64,000 nucleotides of DNA from Pseudoalteromonas sp. GCY (GTDB lineage Bacteria; Pseudomonadota; Gammaproteobacteria; Enterobacterales; Alteromonadaceae). The translations under genes were made by a program, and so were the position numbers. The stretch's first letter is position 1; each line of letters opens with the position of its first letter. Positions 18,041 through 26,495 of the stretch are shown one piece after another. The DNA lies in contig NZ_CP068022.1 of assembly GCF_016695175.1 (NCBI RefSeq), forward strand, positions 1 to 64,000. Direction: 5' to 3'. Under the pieces are notes generated by a model, which ran no database searches, was not told the DNA's origin, and saw nothing but the letters and a program-made list of their open reading frames with translations.

Positions 18041-20005
18041 GTGCCTTATATCACTATGTTAAGACTTTTCTCGTTATTTTTTATGCTTTTTTCTATGGCG
18101 GCTGGTGCAGTTGACTTTACGCCTAGTGCCGAGCATAGAGTAAGTGAACCATTAACAATCCACTTTGGAGAAGTCGATGCTGCGCAATTATCTTCAACAC
18201 TCGACATAAATGAGCGCGAAAGCCAATCGATTGTAGAAGTACTTTCAAGCCAAGCACCTGAGCTTAAGAATGAGTCTTATCAGTGGGCAATGATCACACC
18301 AAATATGCTTGTATCCGAGGGCAGAAATTACATCGCATTTGGCTTTGCTAGATTGCCTTGGCTAAATGTTGCTTTGATTAACAACGGTGAGATCTCATTT
18401 TTAACGCAACACACTCTGAATACCGCGTTTAATATTAGGAAGGTGGTGGCACCTCAATTATATCTGCCAATATCAAGAGAGCACTTAGAAGGGGCAAGTC
18501 TTATTGTCCGCTATCAAACTTTTGCGAATGCCCCCGCCGACCTTAGACTAATCAATGATAGTGAGCTAAACAGTGATGTTCTTACCAGCACGGTCACCAA
18601 TGCTGCGCTAAGCGGGATCATAGCCGCCGTGTTTGTTATTGTATTGGTTAACTTTTACTTTAATGCCAATGCGACCAACGCTTACTATTGTCTTTGGACT
18701 CTATTGTTTTTGCTTATTGTGTTGGACATGTCTGGATTCACATTTCAATATTTCTGGCCTTCACAAGGTAAATTTGCCACCTTATTCTCAGCCTGTTTGA
18801 TGACCTTTGTACCAGTGTTCCACCTTCTTTTCATAAAACAATTTCTGCAATTAAAGCATCGAAACGAAACCTTACACCTTTTATACAATGGATTTTTAGC
18901 AGGTTACCTGCTGCTTATCCCAGTGGCAATCTATTCAAAATCGGTTCACTACAACCTAGTATTAAGCTTGAGTATCATCCCGCTATTTCTTTATACCAGC
19001 TATTGGTCTTTAAAACAGAGCGCTCCTGGCTCTGTGACTTTTTCCCTCAGTCTGCTAAACCATGTAACCTTTGTAAACTTCATTGCTATCGGTGGGACTA
19101 TGTATGCGGGGTTTATCAATGTTCAGCATATATCAAGCGCGATTAAATTTGGCTACTTAATTGAGGTCATGTTGTTTACACTGGCACTTGCACAGCAGAA
19201 TAAGTCAGCCCAAAACAACCTGTTATCAACACTACAAACACAGGTGAATGCGTTGGCAAATACAGTACAAACAGAGAAACAGTTCAACCGTCAAAATCAG
19301 CAGGCATTAGAAAAGAAAGAGCAACGTTTATTTACCGATCTCTCTCATGAGCTGCGCACACCACTAACGGTTATGAAGGTACAGGTTGAATCTCTACAGT
19401 ACAATATCGTTGAGAATGTTCAGGAAAGCTACGGCAAACTCATGGATAAAATTGACGAGCTAAATCACTTTATTAATCAATTGATGCTGGTCACTGACAA
19501 TGAAAAGTTAGCAACTATGCTTAACCTAAGAGACTTCACAATCTGCAAGCTGGTAAATCAAGTACATACTCAGGCCGCGGGTTTATTTAAGGATAATAAG
19601 GAGCAACTAGAGGTTAACTATCAAATATCTGGTACAGAAAAGATAACCATCGACCTAGACGCGATAACTAACTGCGTTCTCGAGATCTTAGGTAATGCGA
19701 TTAAGCATGGTGGAGATAAGGTCCAAGTAAAGATGAGTTTCTTTTGCGTAGACAGCAACTTAATCATACGCATTGAAGACTCAGGCACTCAGCTATCCTA
19801 TGAGGCGCACCAACAGCTATTCGACCCGCTTTACAAATCACAATCTGCAAGAACCAATTCGGGAAAATCCAAGGGCATGGGCCTTGCGATGTGCAAAAAA
19901 GTGGTAGAAGCCCACAGTGGACAAATTGAATCTTTTAATAGTTTATTAGGCGGCCTGAACATGGAGATCAAGCTTCCGTTAACTAAAGCGCCCGCTTTTA
20001 GCTGA
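18041..20005 (+). CDS. 7TM-DISM sensor histidine kinase
   Basis: A 654-residue membrane kinase. It has a signal-like N terminus (MLRLFSLFFMLFSMAAGA), an extracytoplasmic domain to about residue 180, a seven-helix 7TMR-DISM block (about 185-390), a coiled coil, then HisKA with the H-box LSHELRTPLTV and a HATPase_c domain with N-box LGNAIKHGG, G1 IEDSGT and G2 KGMGLAMCKKVVEAHSG. The D-box is intact, so the kinase should be active. No response regulator gene is adjacent. Start choice is uncertain: GTG 18041 is the longest, but TATAAT at 18031-18036 would place the transcript start near it, which makes ATG 18056 a serious alternative. The signal it senses is unknown. Confidence 0.85.
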   Translation: MPYITMLRLFSLFFMLFSMAAGAVDFTPSAEHRVSEPLTIHFGEVDAAQLSSTLDINERESQSIVEVLSSQAPELKNESYQWAMITPNMLVSEGRNYIAFGFARLPWLNVALINNGEISFLTQHTLNTAFNIRKVVAPQLYLPISREHLEGASLIVRYQTFANAPADLRLINDSELNSDVLTSTVTNAALSGIIAAVFVIVLVNFYFNANATNAYYCLWTLLFLLIVLDMSGFTFQYFWPSQGKFATLFSACLMTFVPVFHLLFIKQFLQLKHRNETLHLLYNGFLAGYLLLIPVAIYSKSVHYNLVLSLSIIPLFLYTSYWSLKQSAPGSVTFSLSLLNHVTFVNFIAIGGTMYAGFINVQHISSAIKFGYLIEVMLFTLALAQQNKSAQNNLLSTLQTQVNALANTVQTEKQFNRQNQQALEKKEQRLFTDLSHELRTPLTVMKVQVESLQYNIVENVQESYGKLMDKIDELNHFINQLMLVTDNEKLATMLNLRDFTICKLVNQVHTQAAGLFKDNKEQLEVNYQISGTEKITIDLDAITNCVLEILGNAIKHGGDKVQVKMSFFCVDSNLIIRIEDSGTQLSYEAHQQLFDPLYKSQSARTNSGKSKGMGLAMCKKVVEAHSGQIESFNSLLGGLNMEIKLPLTKAPAFS

Positions 20006-20028
20006 TATACAAAAGTATGTTTTCGCTC

Positions 20029-20196
20029 TCACGTTTTAATTTTTCGTCGCGGTATTAACTTAAGCCAAAATGCAATTTCAAGTGCCACACCCAACACCAC
20101 AAATATGAACATCCCAGTTTGGCTGCTATAGCTATAAGCCGCAATTGCACCAATGAGTAAAGCCAATAAAATAGCGATTCTGTGAAGAGTCTTCAT
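20029..20196 (-). CDS. Small membrane protein, 55 aa
   Basis: Open reading frame of 55 codons plus TGA, starting MKTLHRIAILLALLIGAIAA and ending in a basic tail (LKLIPRRKIKT). Two hydrophobic stretches (about residues 6-21 and 28-44) flank a short YSYSSQTG linker, so a two-helix inner-membrane hairpin is predicted. The ribosome binding site is weak. It lies between, and convergent with, the histidine kinase gene and upstream-strand-aligned diguanylate cyclase gene, both of the 7TM-DISM class. No function can be assigned. The strong amphipathic layout and positive C-terminal end make it more likely real than chance. Confidence 0.6.
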   Translation of the reverse strand: MKTLHRIAILLALLIGAIAAYSYSSQTGMFIFVVLGVALEIAFWLKLIPRRKIKT

Positions 20197-20271
20197 CTTA
20201 CATTCTTTTCTATGGTGTCTTAGCTTAATACACTAATTCATTTACAGCCGAATACCAACTGACAATTCACT

Positions 20272-22032
20272 TTATAATTCACCTGAGCTTGCCACTTGAT
20301 TACGACCATTACGCTTGGCAAAATAAAGCGCCCGATCTGCCGAGGCGACCAATTCTTTGCCGTTGTAAGGTGGCTTAGTCTGAGTATGTAACCCCGCACT
20401 TAATGTCAATTCTATACGATAGCTTTCACTTACCAACGGGCTAGTCTCACACGTCATTCTTATTTTCTCTGCGAGGTTAAAAGCCTGCGAGCCATCGGTT
20501 TGTGCCAGTACAATACAAAACTCTTCGCCACCATATCGGGCGACAAAGTCTCCCGCTCTCGTAGCACAATTGGAAAGTATACGTCCGACGTGTATTAAAC
20601 AATTGTCTCCAACTTCGTGACCATAAGTATCGTTAACCTTCTTAAAAAAGTCGATGTCAATCATAATGACGCTAATAGGGTGTTCAAAACGCTTTGCTCT
20701 TGAGCACTCACTATTCAAAGCTTCGTCTAACGCTCGCCTATTGGCAACGCCGGTCAGAGCATCGGTACGACTCGCAAGCTCCAGTCTATCGTTTGCTTCC
20801 TGTAGCGCTTGAGTTCGTATGGCGACAGTCTCCTCTAATTGAGAATTGACTTTTTGGATTTCATTAAACGCCGTTAATTGCGCTTGAAAGCGTTTGTTTT
20901 TCTCAGTATTGAGTTTTTCACCTATTGCTATCGATAAACAGGCAACTTCAATAGCAGTACCTATCAATAGCGCATTTTCGGTAAACCAAGTTTGGCTGAT
21001 TAAATCTAATTTATTTAGCGCAAGAATGATCCCGCCAATTAATACTGAGCTCCAAGCAATCGAATAGTATGTCGCTAGTCGACTTTTCCCGGACAAACGC
21101 AAAATACGGCAGAAAACGCCCCAGATACAAGCTGACACGGCATAAGCTATTGTTAGTTTTATCATCACTGCATAGCTGAAAAATACAGAAGTAAACAAGA
21201 GCACCAACCCTAATCCCAAGATTAAGCGACAACCTAGGTAGAGCCACTTGTCAGAAATACCAATCTCTAGTAATGTCATAACAAAGTAAGTGCCGGTTAA
21301 CACCGAGCTGATGAGAAAGAACAAGATCGCTTGGTCGTTCCACCAAAGACTATTTGGCCAAAGGTATCGAAAGGCGAAACCAGATAAACAAGCGGAAAAT
21401 AGCGCTAAACAAATAACGTACAGAACATAGTAAAATAACGTGGATTCCCGAATGGTAAAATAGAGAAGCACATTGTAAGCCGCCATTATCCCCATCAAAC
21501 CAAAATAGATCCCCATCACGATACGAAAAACTTGGTCGTTTATCAAAAAGTCATGGTTTGTCCAAAGTACCACTGGAAGTTGAAGTGCACTGGATGAGCG
21601 AACTTTAATATATAGCGCTACCTGCCCATGTGTGCTGTTTGGAAGTGGTATAATAAAATGTTCATGCTCAAAAGGGCGGTCATCAAAAGGTTGCTTGTCT
21701 CCTAATTGCTGGTGAACGAATATATTGCCATCTTGCAGCATGTAAACGTCGAGGTGATCCAGTACCGGATACACTATCTCCAGTAGATAAGGCCCTGCTT
21801 TTTCATCAGTAATAAACGAGGTCCGTACCCAGTAGGTTAAATTGGAATAGCCTAAGTTCAGCACTTTATCATCGATAGTTTGCCAATTAACACTGGGGTT
21901 ATTTATTACGTCGACAATCCTAGCATTTGAAGCCACATACTCTAGTTGCAACGCTTCTTTGCCTGCAGCTATCACTTGATTACACTGAGACAACAGGAGC
22001 ACAAAAAAGAGGAAGACTCGCCTTTGTTCCAA
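20272..22032 (-). CDS. 7TM-DISM diguanylate cyclase (GGDEF)
   Basis: Makes c-di-GMP from GTP at the inner membrane in response to an unknown periplasmic cue. The 586 residues comprise a signal peptide, a 7TMR-DISMED2-like beta-sandwich sensor (about 25-165), seven transmembrane helices (about 175-375), a short coiled coil and a GGDEF domain (about 415-580). The active site is RYGGEEFCIVLA, with the upstream DIDFFKKVNDTYGHEVGD segment intact, so activity is expected. I see no RxxD inhibitory site immediately before the GGEEF. The start is TTG, supported by GAGGG a few bases upstream. It shares its sensor class with the kinase at 18041-20005. Confidence 0.9.
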   Translation of the reverse strand: MEQRRVFLFFVLLLSQCNQVIAAGKEALQLEYVASNARIVDVINNPSVNWQTIDDKVLNLGYSNLTYWVRTSFITDEKAGPYLLEIVYPVLDHLDVYMLQDGNIFVHQQLGDKQPFDDRPFEHEHFIIPLPNSTHGQVALYIKVRSSSALQLPVVLWTNHDFLINDQVFRIVMGIYFGLMGIMAAYNVLLYFTIRESTLFYYVLYVICLALFSACLSGFAFRYLWPNSLWWNDQAILFFLISSVLTGTYFVMTLLEIGISDKWLYLGCRLILGLGLVLLFTSVFFSYAVMIKLTIAYAVSACIWGVFCRILRLSGKSRLATYYSIAWSSVLIGGIILALNKLDLISQTWFTENALLIGTAIEVACLSIAIGEKLNTEKNKRFQAQLTAFNEIQKVNSQLEETVAIRTQALQEANDRLELASRTDALTGVANRRALDEALNSECSRAKRFEHPISVIMIDIDFFKKVNDTYGHEVGDNCLIHVGRILSNCATRAGDFVARYGGEEFCIVLAQTDGSQAFNLAEKIRMTCETSPLVSESYRIELTLSAGLHTQTKPPYNGKELVASADRALYFAKRNGRNQVASSGEL

Positions 22033-22250
22033 TCAATCACCCTCGCTACGTTCCATAATCACAAACAAATGACGCTCTCGCCGAAGATTATGAAATTAAA
22101 ATAGTACTTTAATCATAGTCAGCCATAAATAGTTCGCCAATTTTGAATTACGTTCAACTATCCTATAGAATATGCCGCTTGTTTGATGTGATCTATCCCA
22201 ACGTCGCAAATCAAATATGATGCAAAAAAGCATAATGAAGGGGCAAAGTA

Positions 22251-22745
22251 ATGAGCTTTTGGCAAGAAAAAACACTCGAAGAGATGACTAGGGATGAGTG
22301 GGAAGCGATTTGTGATGGCTGTGGTAAATGCTGTTTACACTCTTTTATCGACAGTGATGAAGAAGATGAGTCATTCGAGAGCACCGACTTTTTACGCGAA
22401 GGTGAAGAGTTACTCTACACCGATGTTGTTTGCCAATATAACGATAAAAATAGCTGTGGTTGTAGTCGCTATAGCGAAAGGCAAATTCTAGTACCCTCTT
22501 GCGTACAGCTAACTAAAGAGAACCTCAAAGATATCTTTTTCATGCCAAGCAGTTGTAGTTATCGACGACTTCATGAGGGCAGGGGCCTGGCAAGCTGGCA
22601 TCCACTTAGAAACAATGGGTCTAAACAAGCTATGATAGATGCAGGAATTAGTATTTTTGGTAAGGCTACCTCTGAGCTTGAGGTGGATTTAGAATCTGAT
22701 TTTGAAGCACATATTGTAAAATGGCCCCATAAAGACAGCGACTAA
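22251..22745 (+). CDS. ycgN: YcgN/UPF0260 cysteine-cluster protein
   Basis: A 164-residue cytoplasmic protein matching the UPF0260 family: WQEKTLEEMTRDEWEAICDGCGKCCL at the start, then CQYNDKNSCGCSRYSERQ, VPSCVQLT, SSCSYRRLHEGRGLASWHPL. The conserved cysteines suggest metal or Fe-S binding of the YkgJ/CxxCxxCC type; the biochemical role is not established. ATG 22251 has a good AAGGGG site about eight bases upstream. Compared with the usual length near 150 it carries a short acidic insertion (SDEEDESFESTDFLREGEE). It is a single-gene unit. Confidence 0.88.
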   Translation: MSFWQEKTLEEMTRDEWEAICDGCGKCCLHSFIDSDEEDESFESTDFLREGEELLYTDVVCQYNDKNSCGCSRYSERQILVPSCVQLTKENLKDIFFMPSSCSYRRLHEGRGLASWHPLRNNGSKQAMIDAGISIFGKATSELEVDLESDFEAHIVKWPHKDSD

Positions 22746-22757
22746 AAATACAGGGAC

Positions 22758-22796
22758 TAGGATAAATGCTTTGCGATAGGGCGCGCATCTATCCTA
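22758..22796. repeat. Inverted repeat between convergent genes
   Basis: Arms TAGGATA-A-ATGC and GCAT-C-TATCCTA (12 positions, one mismatch) with a 15-base loop, lying between ycgN and the opposing sugar-kinase gene. The + strand side is followed by an A run, so a canonical terminator fits poorly in either direction. It may still act as a bidirectional 3'-end hairpin. Confidence 0.5.
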
Positions 22797-22807
22797 AAAA
22801 AAGGCTG

Positions 22808-23761
22808 CTATTCGCCAATATCACCTTTAGACGGCAAAGAGGCAAATGCACCGTAGCGTTGAACGGCGAACGCACCACATTTCGCAGCGTACGCGACTAA
22901 GTCTCTTGCATCATCCAGTGCGATGTCAAACTCAGCATCTCGGGTAGGTTTAAACTTTCGAATGATCTCAGCAAGTAACCCCCCAACAAACGCATCTCCC
23001 GCAGCAGTTGTATCAACTGCAACTACATTTGGCGCAGCGACTTTTGCGCTATCACAGGATAGGTAAATCTCAACGGGGTTTGCACCGTCCGTTATCAGTA
23101 ACAATTGAGTTTGCTTGTCCATGATAGCGGCTATGGTTTGCGCTTCGGTTTTGCCTGCATGACTATTCTTGTTTAGATATTCCAACTCTTCGCGTGAGAG
23201 TTTAACGACATCACTTAGCGCGATACAATGCCAAATTCTATCAAGAATATGCGCTGTCGAGCTCCACAGGTTCAGCCTGAGGTTCATATCAAAACTAACA
23301 AGCATGTTGTTAGCCCGCGCGCGCTCAAGCGCACAAACCGTGGTTTTATAGATATTCTCTTCAGTAAGACTGTTACTGCATATATGTAATACAGAATGCT
23401 CAGTAAACATATCCTCAGAAAAATGTGTTTGTCTGAACAACAAATCCGCCGCTGGTGGCCGATAAAAACTAAAACTCCTTTCACCTTGTTTATCAAGAGA
23501 AACAAATGCCAATGCCGTTTTGGCTTTATCTGTATACTCAAGGTAACGGGTATTTACGCCATTAGCCTGTAACTCTTCAGCTAAAAACTGGCCGAACATG
23601 TCATTGCCTAACATGCCGCAAAAATACGCATCAACGCCTTGCTTTGCCGCAGCTACCGCAACGTTTGCAGGCGCTCCGCCTGCATATTTAGTAAATGATT
23701 CTGGTGTTTTGCCATCCGATAAAAAATCTATCAACGCCTCACCAAAACAAACAAGTGCCAT
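22808..23761 (-). CDS. PfkB-family sugar kinase, probable fructokinase
   Basis: A 317-residue ribokinase-family kinase with the substrate-side GGAPANVAVAAAKQG signature near the N terminus and the C-terminal DTTAAGDAFVGG motif, where the Asp is the catalytic base and AAGD forms the anion hole. It follows the AGE-family isomerase gene with one base between that gene's stop codon and this ATG, so the two are translationally coupled. In this context the likely reaction is fructose + ATP to fructose 6-phosphate, finishing a mannose-to-fructose route that avoids mannose 6-phosphate. The substrate assignment is inference from neighbours; other PfkB sugars are possible. Confidence 0.85.
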   Translation of the reverse strand: MALVCFGEALIDFLSDGKTPESFTKYAGGAPANVAVAAAKQGVDAYFCGMLGNDMFGQFLAEELQANGVNTRYLEYTDKAKTALAFVSLDKQGERSFSFYRPPAADLLFRQTHFSEDMFTEHSVLHICSNSLTEENIYKTTVCALERARANNMLVSFDMNLRLNLWSSTAHILDRIWHCIALSDVVKLSREELEYLNKNSHAGKTEAQTIAAIMDKQTQLLLITDGANPVEIYLSCDSAKVAAPNVVAVDTTAAGDAFVGGLLAEIIRKFKPTRDAEFDIALDDARDLVAYAAKCGAFAVQRYGAFASLPSKGDIGE

Positions 23762-23762
23762 G

Positions 23763-24944
23763 TTATTCGCCTTTTAACTTCATTGAACGCAGGACTTCGT
23801 AACACGCGCCCATGGTGTGGTAATCGGTCTTGCCCGCAGGGCTTTTTTCATCACTGTACTTTTCGTTCTTGTTATTCAAAATACGATACCAAGCACCGTA
23901 TTCATGGTCGACGAAGTTATCCCAAGCATATTGCCAAATTCTGTCGTACCACTGCCAATACTTTTCATCACCAGTTTCAAGTGCTAGTAGCGCCGCCGCA
24001 GCGAATGACTCAGCCTGAACCCAAAAGTACTTGTCATCGTCGCAAATAGACTTATCCGGCGCAAAACCGTAGCAAATCCCCCCGAATTCACTATCCCAAG
24101 CTACTTTTAATGACTCATCAAACAAGAGCACGGCTTTTTCCACAAGCCATGACTTTGGCATGTAGCGGTTAATCAACAATAATAATTTTGACCACTCAGT
24201 TTGATGACCAGGCTGAAATCCCCACGGTCTGAATAAGTGTTTGGGATCGTCTTTGTTATACTCAAGGTCGACTTGCCATTGACTATCATAGTGCTCCCAA
24301 ATCAGCCCTTCTGCCTTAGCGGCTTGACGATTTACCATATTGTCGGCAAGTAAATATGCACGCTGTAAAAATTTTTCATCCTGCGTTGCTTCAAAGCAAG
24401 CTATTAGCGCTTCGCAGGTATGCATATTGGCATTTTGACCTCGGTACTTATCTGCCTGATTAAAGTCTGCATCGAATTCGTCTTTATAGAGCCCAAACTC
24501 TGGCTCGAAGTATTTATCTTCTAGCAGCTGCCATACTCGCTCGATTGCAGACTTGCTGTCTGATAAGCCAACCTTCAATGCACTAGCATGAGCCAACAAA
24601 ACAAAGGCGAGGCCATAACAATGGTTAGTACCATCTACGATATTTCCGCCTTCAAGCAACCACGCATAGCCGCCATTTGCCTGCCTATGGACGGTTTCTA
24701 AATAATCGATACCATGCTTAACCTTGTCTAAGTCAGTTGGCTCTTTAAAATAGTCATAGGCCATAGCATAGTTAAAGACAAAGCGGGTACTTGATACTAA
24801 GTGACGCGTATTCGCATCATAAATCTCGCCATTATCCTTGAAGAAGTGATTAAAGCCACCACGTTCATCCACGCAATTTGGTGCGTAAAAGCTGAGCGTC
24901 TTTTTAATGTGTGCTTCTAAAAATTGCGTTGTTCTAAAATTCAT
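23763..24944 (-). CDS. AGE-family isomerase, probable mannose isomerase
   Basis: A 393-residue (alpha/alpha)6-barrel enzyme of the N-acylglucosamine 2-epimerase family. Family landmarks are NTRHLVSSTRFVFNYAMAY, the GFQPGHQTEWSKLLL segment with a conserved His, and WVQAESFAAAAL. The neighbours (GH92 mannosidase, FucP-like permease, fructokinase-like kinase) point to D-mannose to D-fructose isomerisation in the cytoplasm rather than GlcNAc/ManNAc epimerisation. It is divergent from the permease gene across a 131-bp region holding a LacI-type operator, so both are probably repressed by the same regulator, which is not in this window. Confidence 0.85.
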   Translation of the reverse strand: MNFRTTQFLEAHIKKTLSFYAPNCVDERGGFNHFFKDNGEIYDANTRHLVSSTRFVFNYAMAYDYFKEPTDLDKVKHGIDYLETVHRQANGGYAWLLEGGNIVDGTNHCYGLAFVLLAHASALKVGLSDSKSAIERVWQLLEDKYFEPEFGLYKDEFDADFNQADKYRGQNANMHTCEALIACFEATQDEKFLQRAYLLADNMVNRQAAKAEGLIWEHYDSQWQVDLEYNKDDPKHLFRPWGFQPGHQTEWSKLLLLINRYMPKSWLVEKAVLLFDESLKVAWDSEFGGICYGFAPDKSICDDDKYFWVQAESFAAAALLALETGDEKYWQWYDRIWQYAWDNFVDHEYGAWYRILNNKNEKYSDEKSPAGKTDYHTMGACYEVLRSMKLKGE

Positions 24945-24994
24945 CTAACTTTTAACCTACTGCTGAACATTTCCGTTACTTTAGCAGATAAAAC

Positions 24995-25009
24995 ATGGAA
25001 CGATCCAAT
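24995..25009. promoter_or_regulatory. LacI-type operator shared by isomerase and permease
   Basis: ATGGAACGATCCAAT, core TGGA-ACGA-TCCA, lies in the divergent region. The same core (TGGA-ACGC-TCCA) recurs before the GH92 gene at 26455-26471, and nowhere else that I noticed. The layout is typical of LacI-family repressor sites. Confidence 0.65.
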
Positions 25010-25016
25010 AAAACAT

Positions 25017-25046
25017 TTGTGATTTTCATGTAACAGTGTGTAGAAT
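25017..25046 (+). promoter_or_regulatory. Candidate sigma-70 promoter of the permease gene
   Basis: TTGTGA (25017-25022) and TAGAAT (25041-25046) with an 18-bp spacer, immediately downstream of the operator. The transcript would start near 25053. The -35 is a 4/6 match. Confidence 0.4.
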
Positions 25047-25075
25047 CAAGGTGAAAACAGACTGGAGTATCACTT

Positions 25076-26350
25076 GTGAGCGAAATAAATACAAATCAAA
25101 CCTTCGTCACAAGCGGGAATACCGAGAATAATAATTATCGACTTCCGCTTATTGCAATGACAACGCTTTTTTTCCTTTGGGGATTTATCACCGTTTTAAA
25201 CGATGTACTCATCCCAAGACTAAAAGGCGTTTTTGACCTTAACTACACAGAAGCAATGCTAATCCAGTTTTGCTTTTTTAGTGCCTATTTTATAGTTTCT
25301 TTACCTGCAGGATACTTGGTCAAACGCTTTGGCTATAAAAATGGTGTATTAACGGGCTTAATAGTGGCATCAATTGGTTGCATTATGTTTTATCCTGCCG
25401 TTGTTGTTCACGAATATTGGATCTTTCTCTCAGCCCTTTTTGTGCTTGCATCTGGCATCACTGTTTTGCAGGTATCAGCGAATCCTTATGTTGCAGCACT
25501 CGGTCATCCTCGCACTGCATCAAGTCGTTTAAACCTAGCGCAAGCGCTTAATTCACTGGGTACCACTATTGGTCCTATCGTGGGTGGCTTTTTATTGTTT
25601 GGCTCTGCAGGTACGTTAACCGTTGAAGCTGCAGCAAGCGCAGAAGGCGTAAAGGTACCTTATCTAATTTTGGCAGCTGCGCTATTGACTATCGCCGTTG
25701 TATTCGCGTTTTTAAAGTTGCCCGTCATCGCTGAGCATACTGAAGCTGTCGATTGTAAAGCGAAACACCATAACCTAATTGACGCGCCACACCTAGTGAT
25801 GGGCGTAGTAGCTATTTTCTGCTATGTCGGTGCAGAAGTTGCGATTGGGAGTTTCCTTGTAAATTACTTTGCAGAACCTGAAATCGCAGGGCTTGAAGAG
25901 CATGCAGCGGCAAAACTTATCGGTTACTACTGGGGTGGTGCTATGGTAGGGCGCTTTATCGGCTCTGCAGCCCTTAAAACCATTGCGCCTTCAAAAGCGG
26001 TCGCTTTCAACGCCGTCGTTATTATACTGCTGTTGGCATTGACCATGAGCACCAGTGGCAACATTGCGATGATTGCCGTGCTCGCGATTGGCTTGTTTAA
26101 CTCAATCATGTTCCCGACTATCTTCTCAATGGCGATTGAAGGTTTGAGTTCATTAACCAGTAAAGGCTCTGGCTGGCTGTGCTTGGCGATTGTCGGTGGT
26201 GCTATTGTGCCACTCATTCAAGGCGTTGTTGCAGATAAATTCCATATTCAGATCAGCTTTATCGTGCCATTGCTTTGTTATGTCTACATCGCATGGTACG
26301 GCTTGAACGTTGTTCAGCTGTCGCAAAAGTGGCAAGCAAAATTGAATTAA
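25076..26350 (+). CDS. FucP/GluP-family MFS sugar permease, probable mannose importer
   Basis: A 424-residue inner-membrane symporter with twelve predicted helices. The family signature is clear: FFLWGFITVLNDVLIPRLKGVFDLNY at the first helix, QFCFFSAYFIVSLPAGYLVKRFGYKNG, and VSANPYVAALG with LAQALNSLGTTIGPIVGG. Members carry L-fucose, glucose, galactose or mannose with protons or sodium. The gene context (mannosidase, isomerase, kinase, shared operator) favours mannose. It starts at GTG with GGAG nine bases upstream. It is followed by a strong terminator, so the GH92 gene has its own promoter. Confidence 0.88.
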   Translation: MSEINTNQTFVTSGNTENNNYRLPLIAMTTLFFLWGFITVLNDVLIPRLKGVFDLNYTEAMLIQFCFFSAYFIVSLPAGYLVKRFGYKNGVLTGLIVASIGCIMFYPAVVVHEYWIFLSALFVLASGITVLQVSANPYVAALGHPRTASSRLNLAQALNSLGTTIGPIVGGFLLFGSAGTLTVEAAASAEGVKVPYLILAAALLTIAVVFAFLKLPVIAEHTEAVDCKAKHHNLIDAPHLVMGVVAIFCYVGAEVAIGSFLVNYFAEPEIAGLEEHAAAKLIGYYWGGAMVGRFIGSAALKTIAPSKAVAFNAVVIILLLALTMSTSGNIAMIAVLAIGLFNSIMFPTIFSMAIEGLSSLTSKGSGWLCLAIVGGAIVPLIQGVVADKFHIQISFIVPLLCYVYIAWYGLNVVQLSQKWQAKLN

Positions 26351-26366
26351 GTTAACGAAAGTTTAC

Positions 26367-26391
26367 AAGGCGAGCATAGCTCGCCTTTTTT
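26367..26391 (+). terminator. Terminator after the permease gene
   Basis: A 9-bp perfect stem AAGGCGAGC/GCTCGCCTT with a 3-base loop and a T run. Confidence 0.9.
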
Positions 26392-26418
26392 ATTGCATAA
26401 TTTTTTCGTCGCAGAGTA

Positions 26419-26471
26419 TTGAATACGTATTCATAAAGGGTATTATAAAATAAAATTGGAACGCTCCAATT
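26419..26471 (+). promoter_or_regulatory. GH92 promoter with overlapping LacI-type operator and palindrome
   Basis: A possible promoter TTGAAT (26419-26424), 16-bp spacer, TATTAT (26441-26446). Directly downstream, over the expected start point, is the operator ATTGGAACGCTCCAATT (26455-26471), whose core matches the site at 24995-25009. A separate perfect 14-bp palindrome TGAATACGTATTCA (26420-26433) sits inside the promoter spacer and could be a second regulator's site. Confidence 0.6.
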
Positions 26472-26495
26472 CAAAACAAAAACTAGGAGAGAGTA

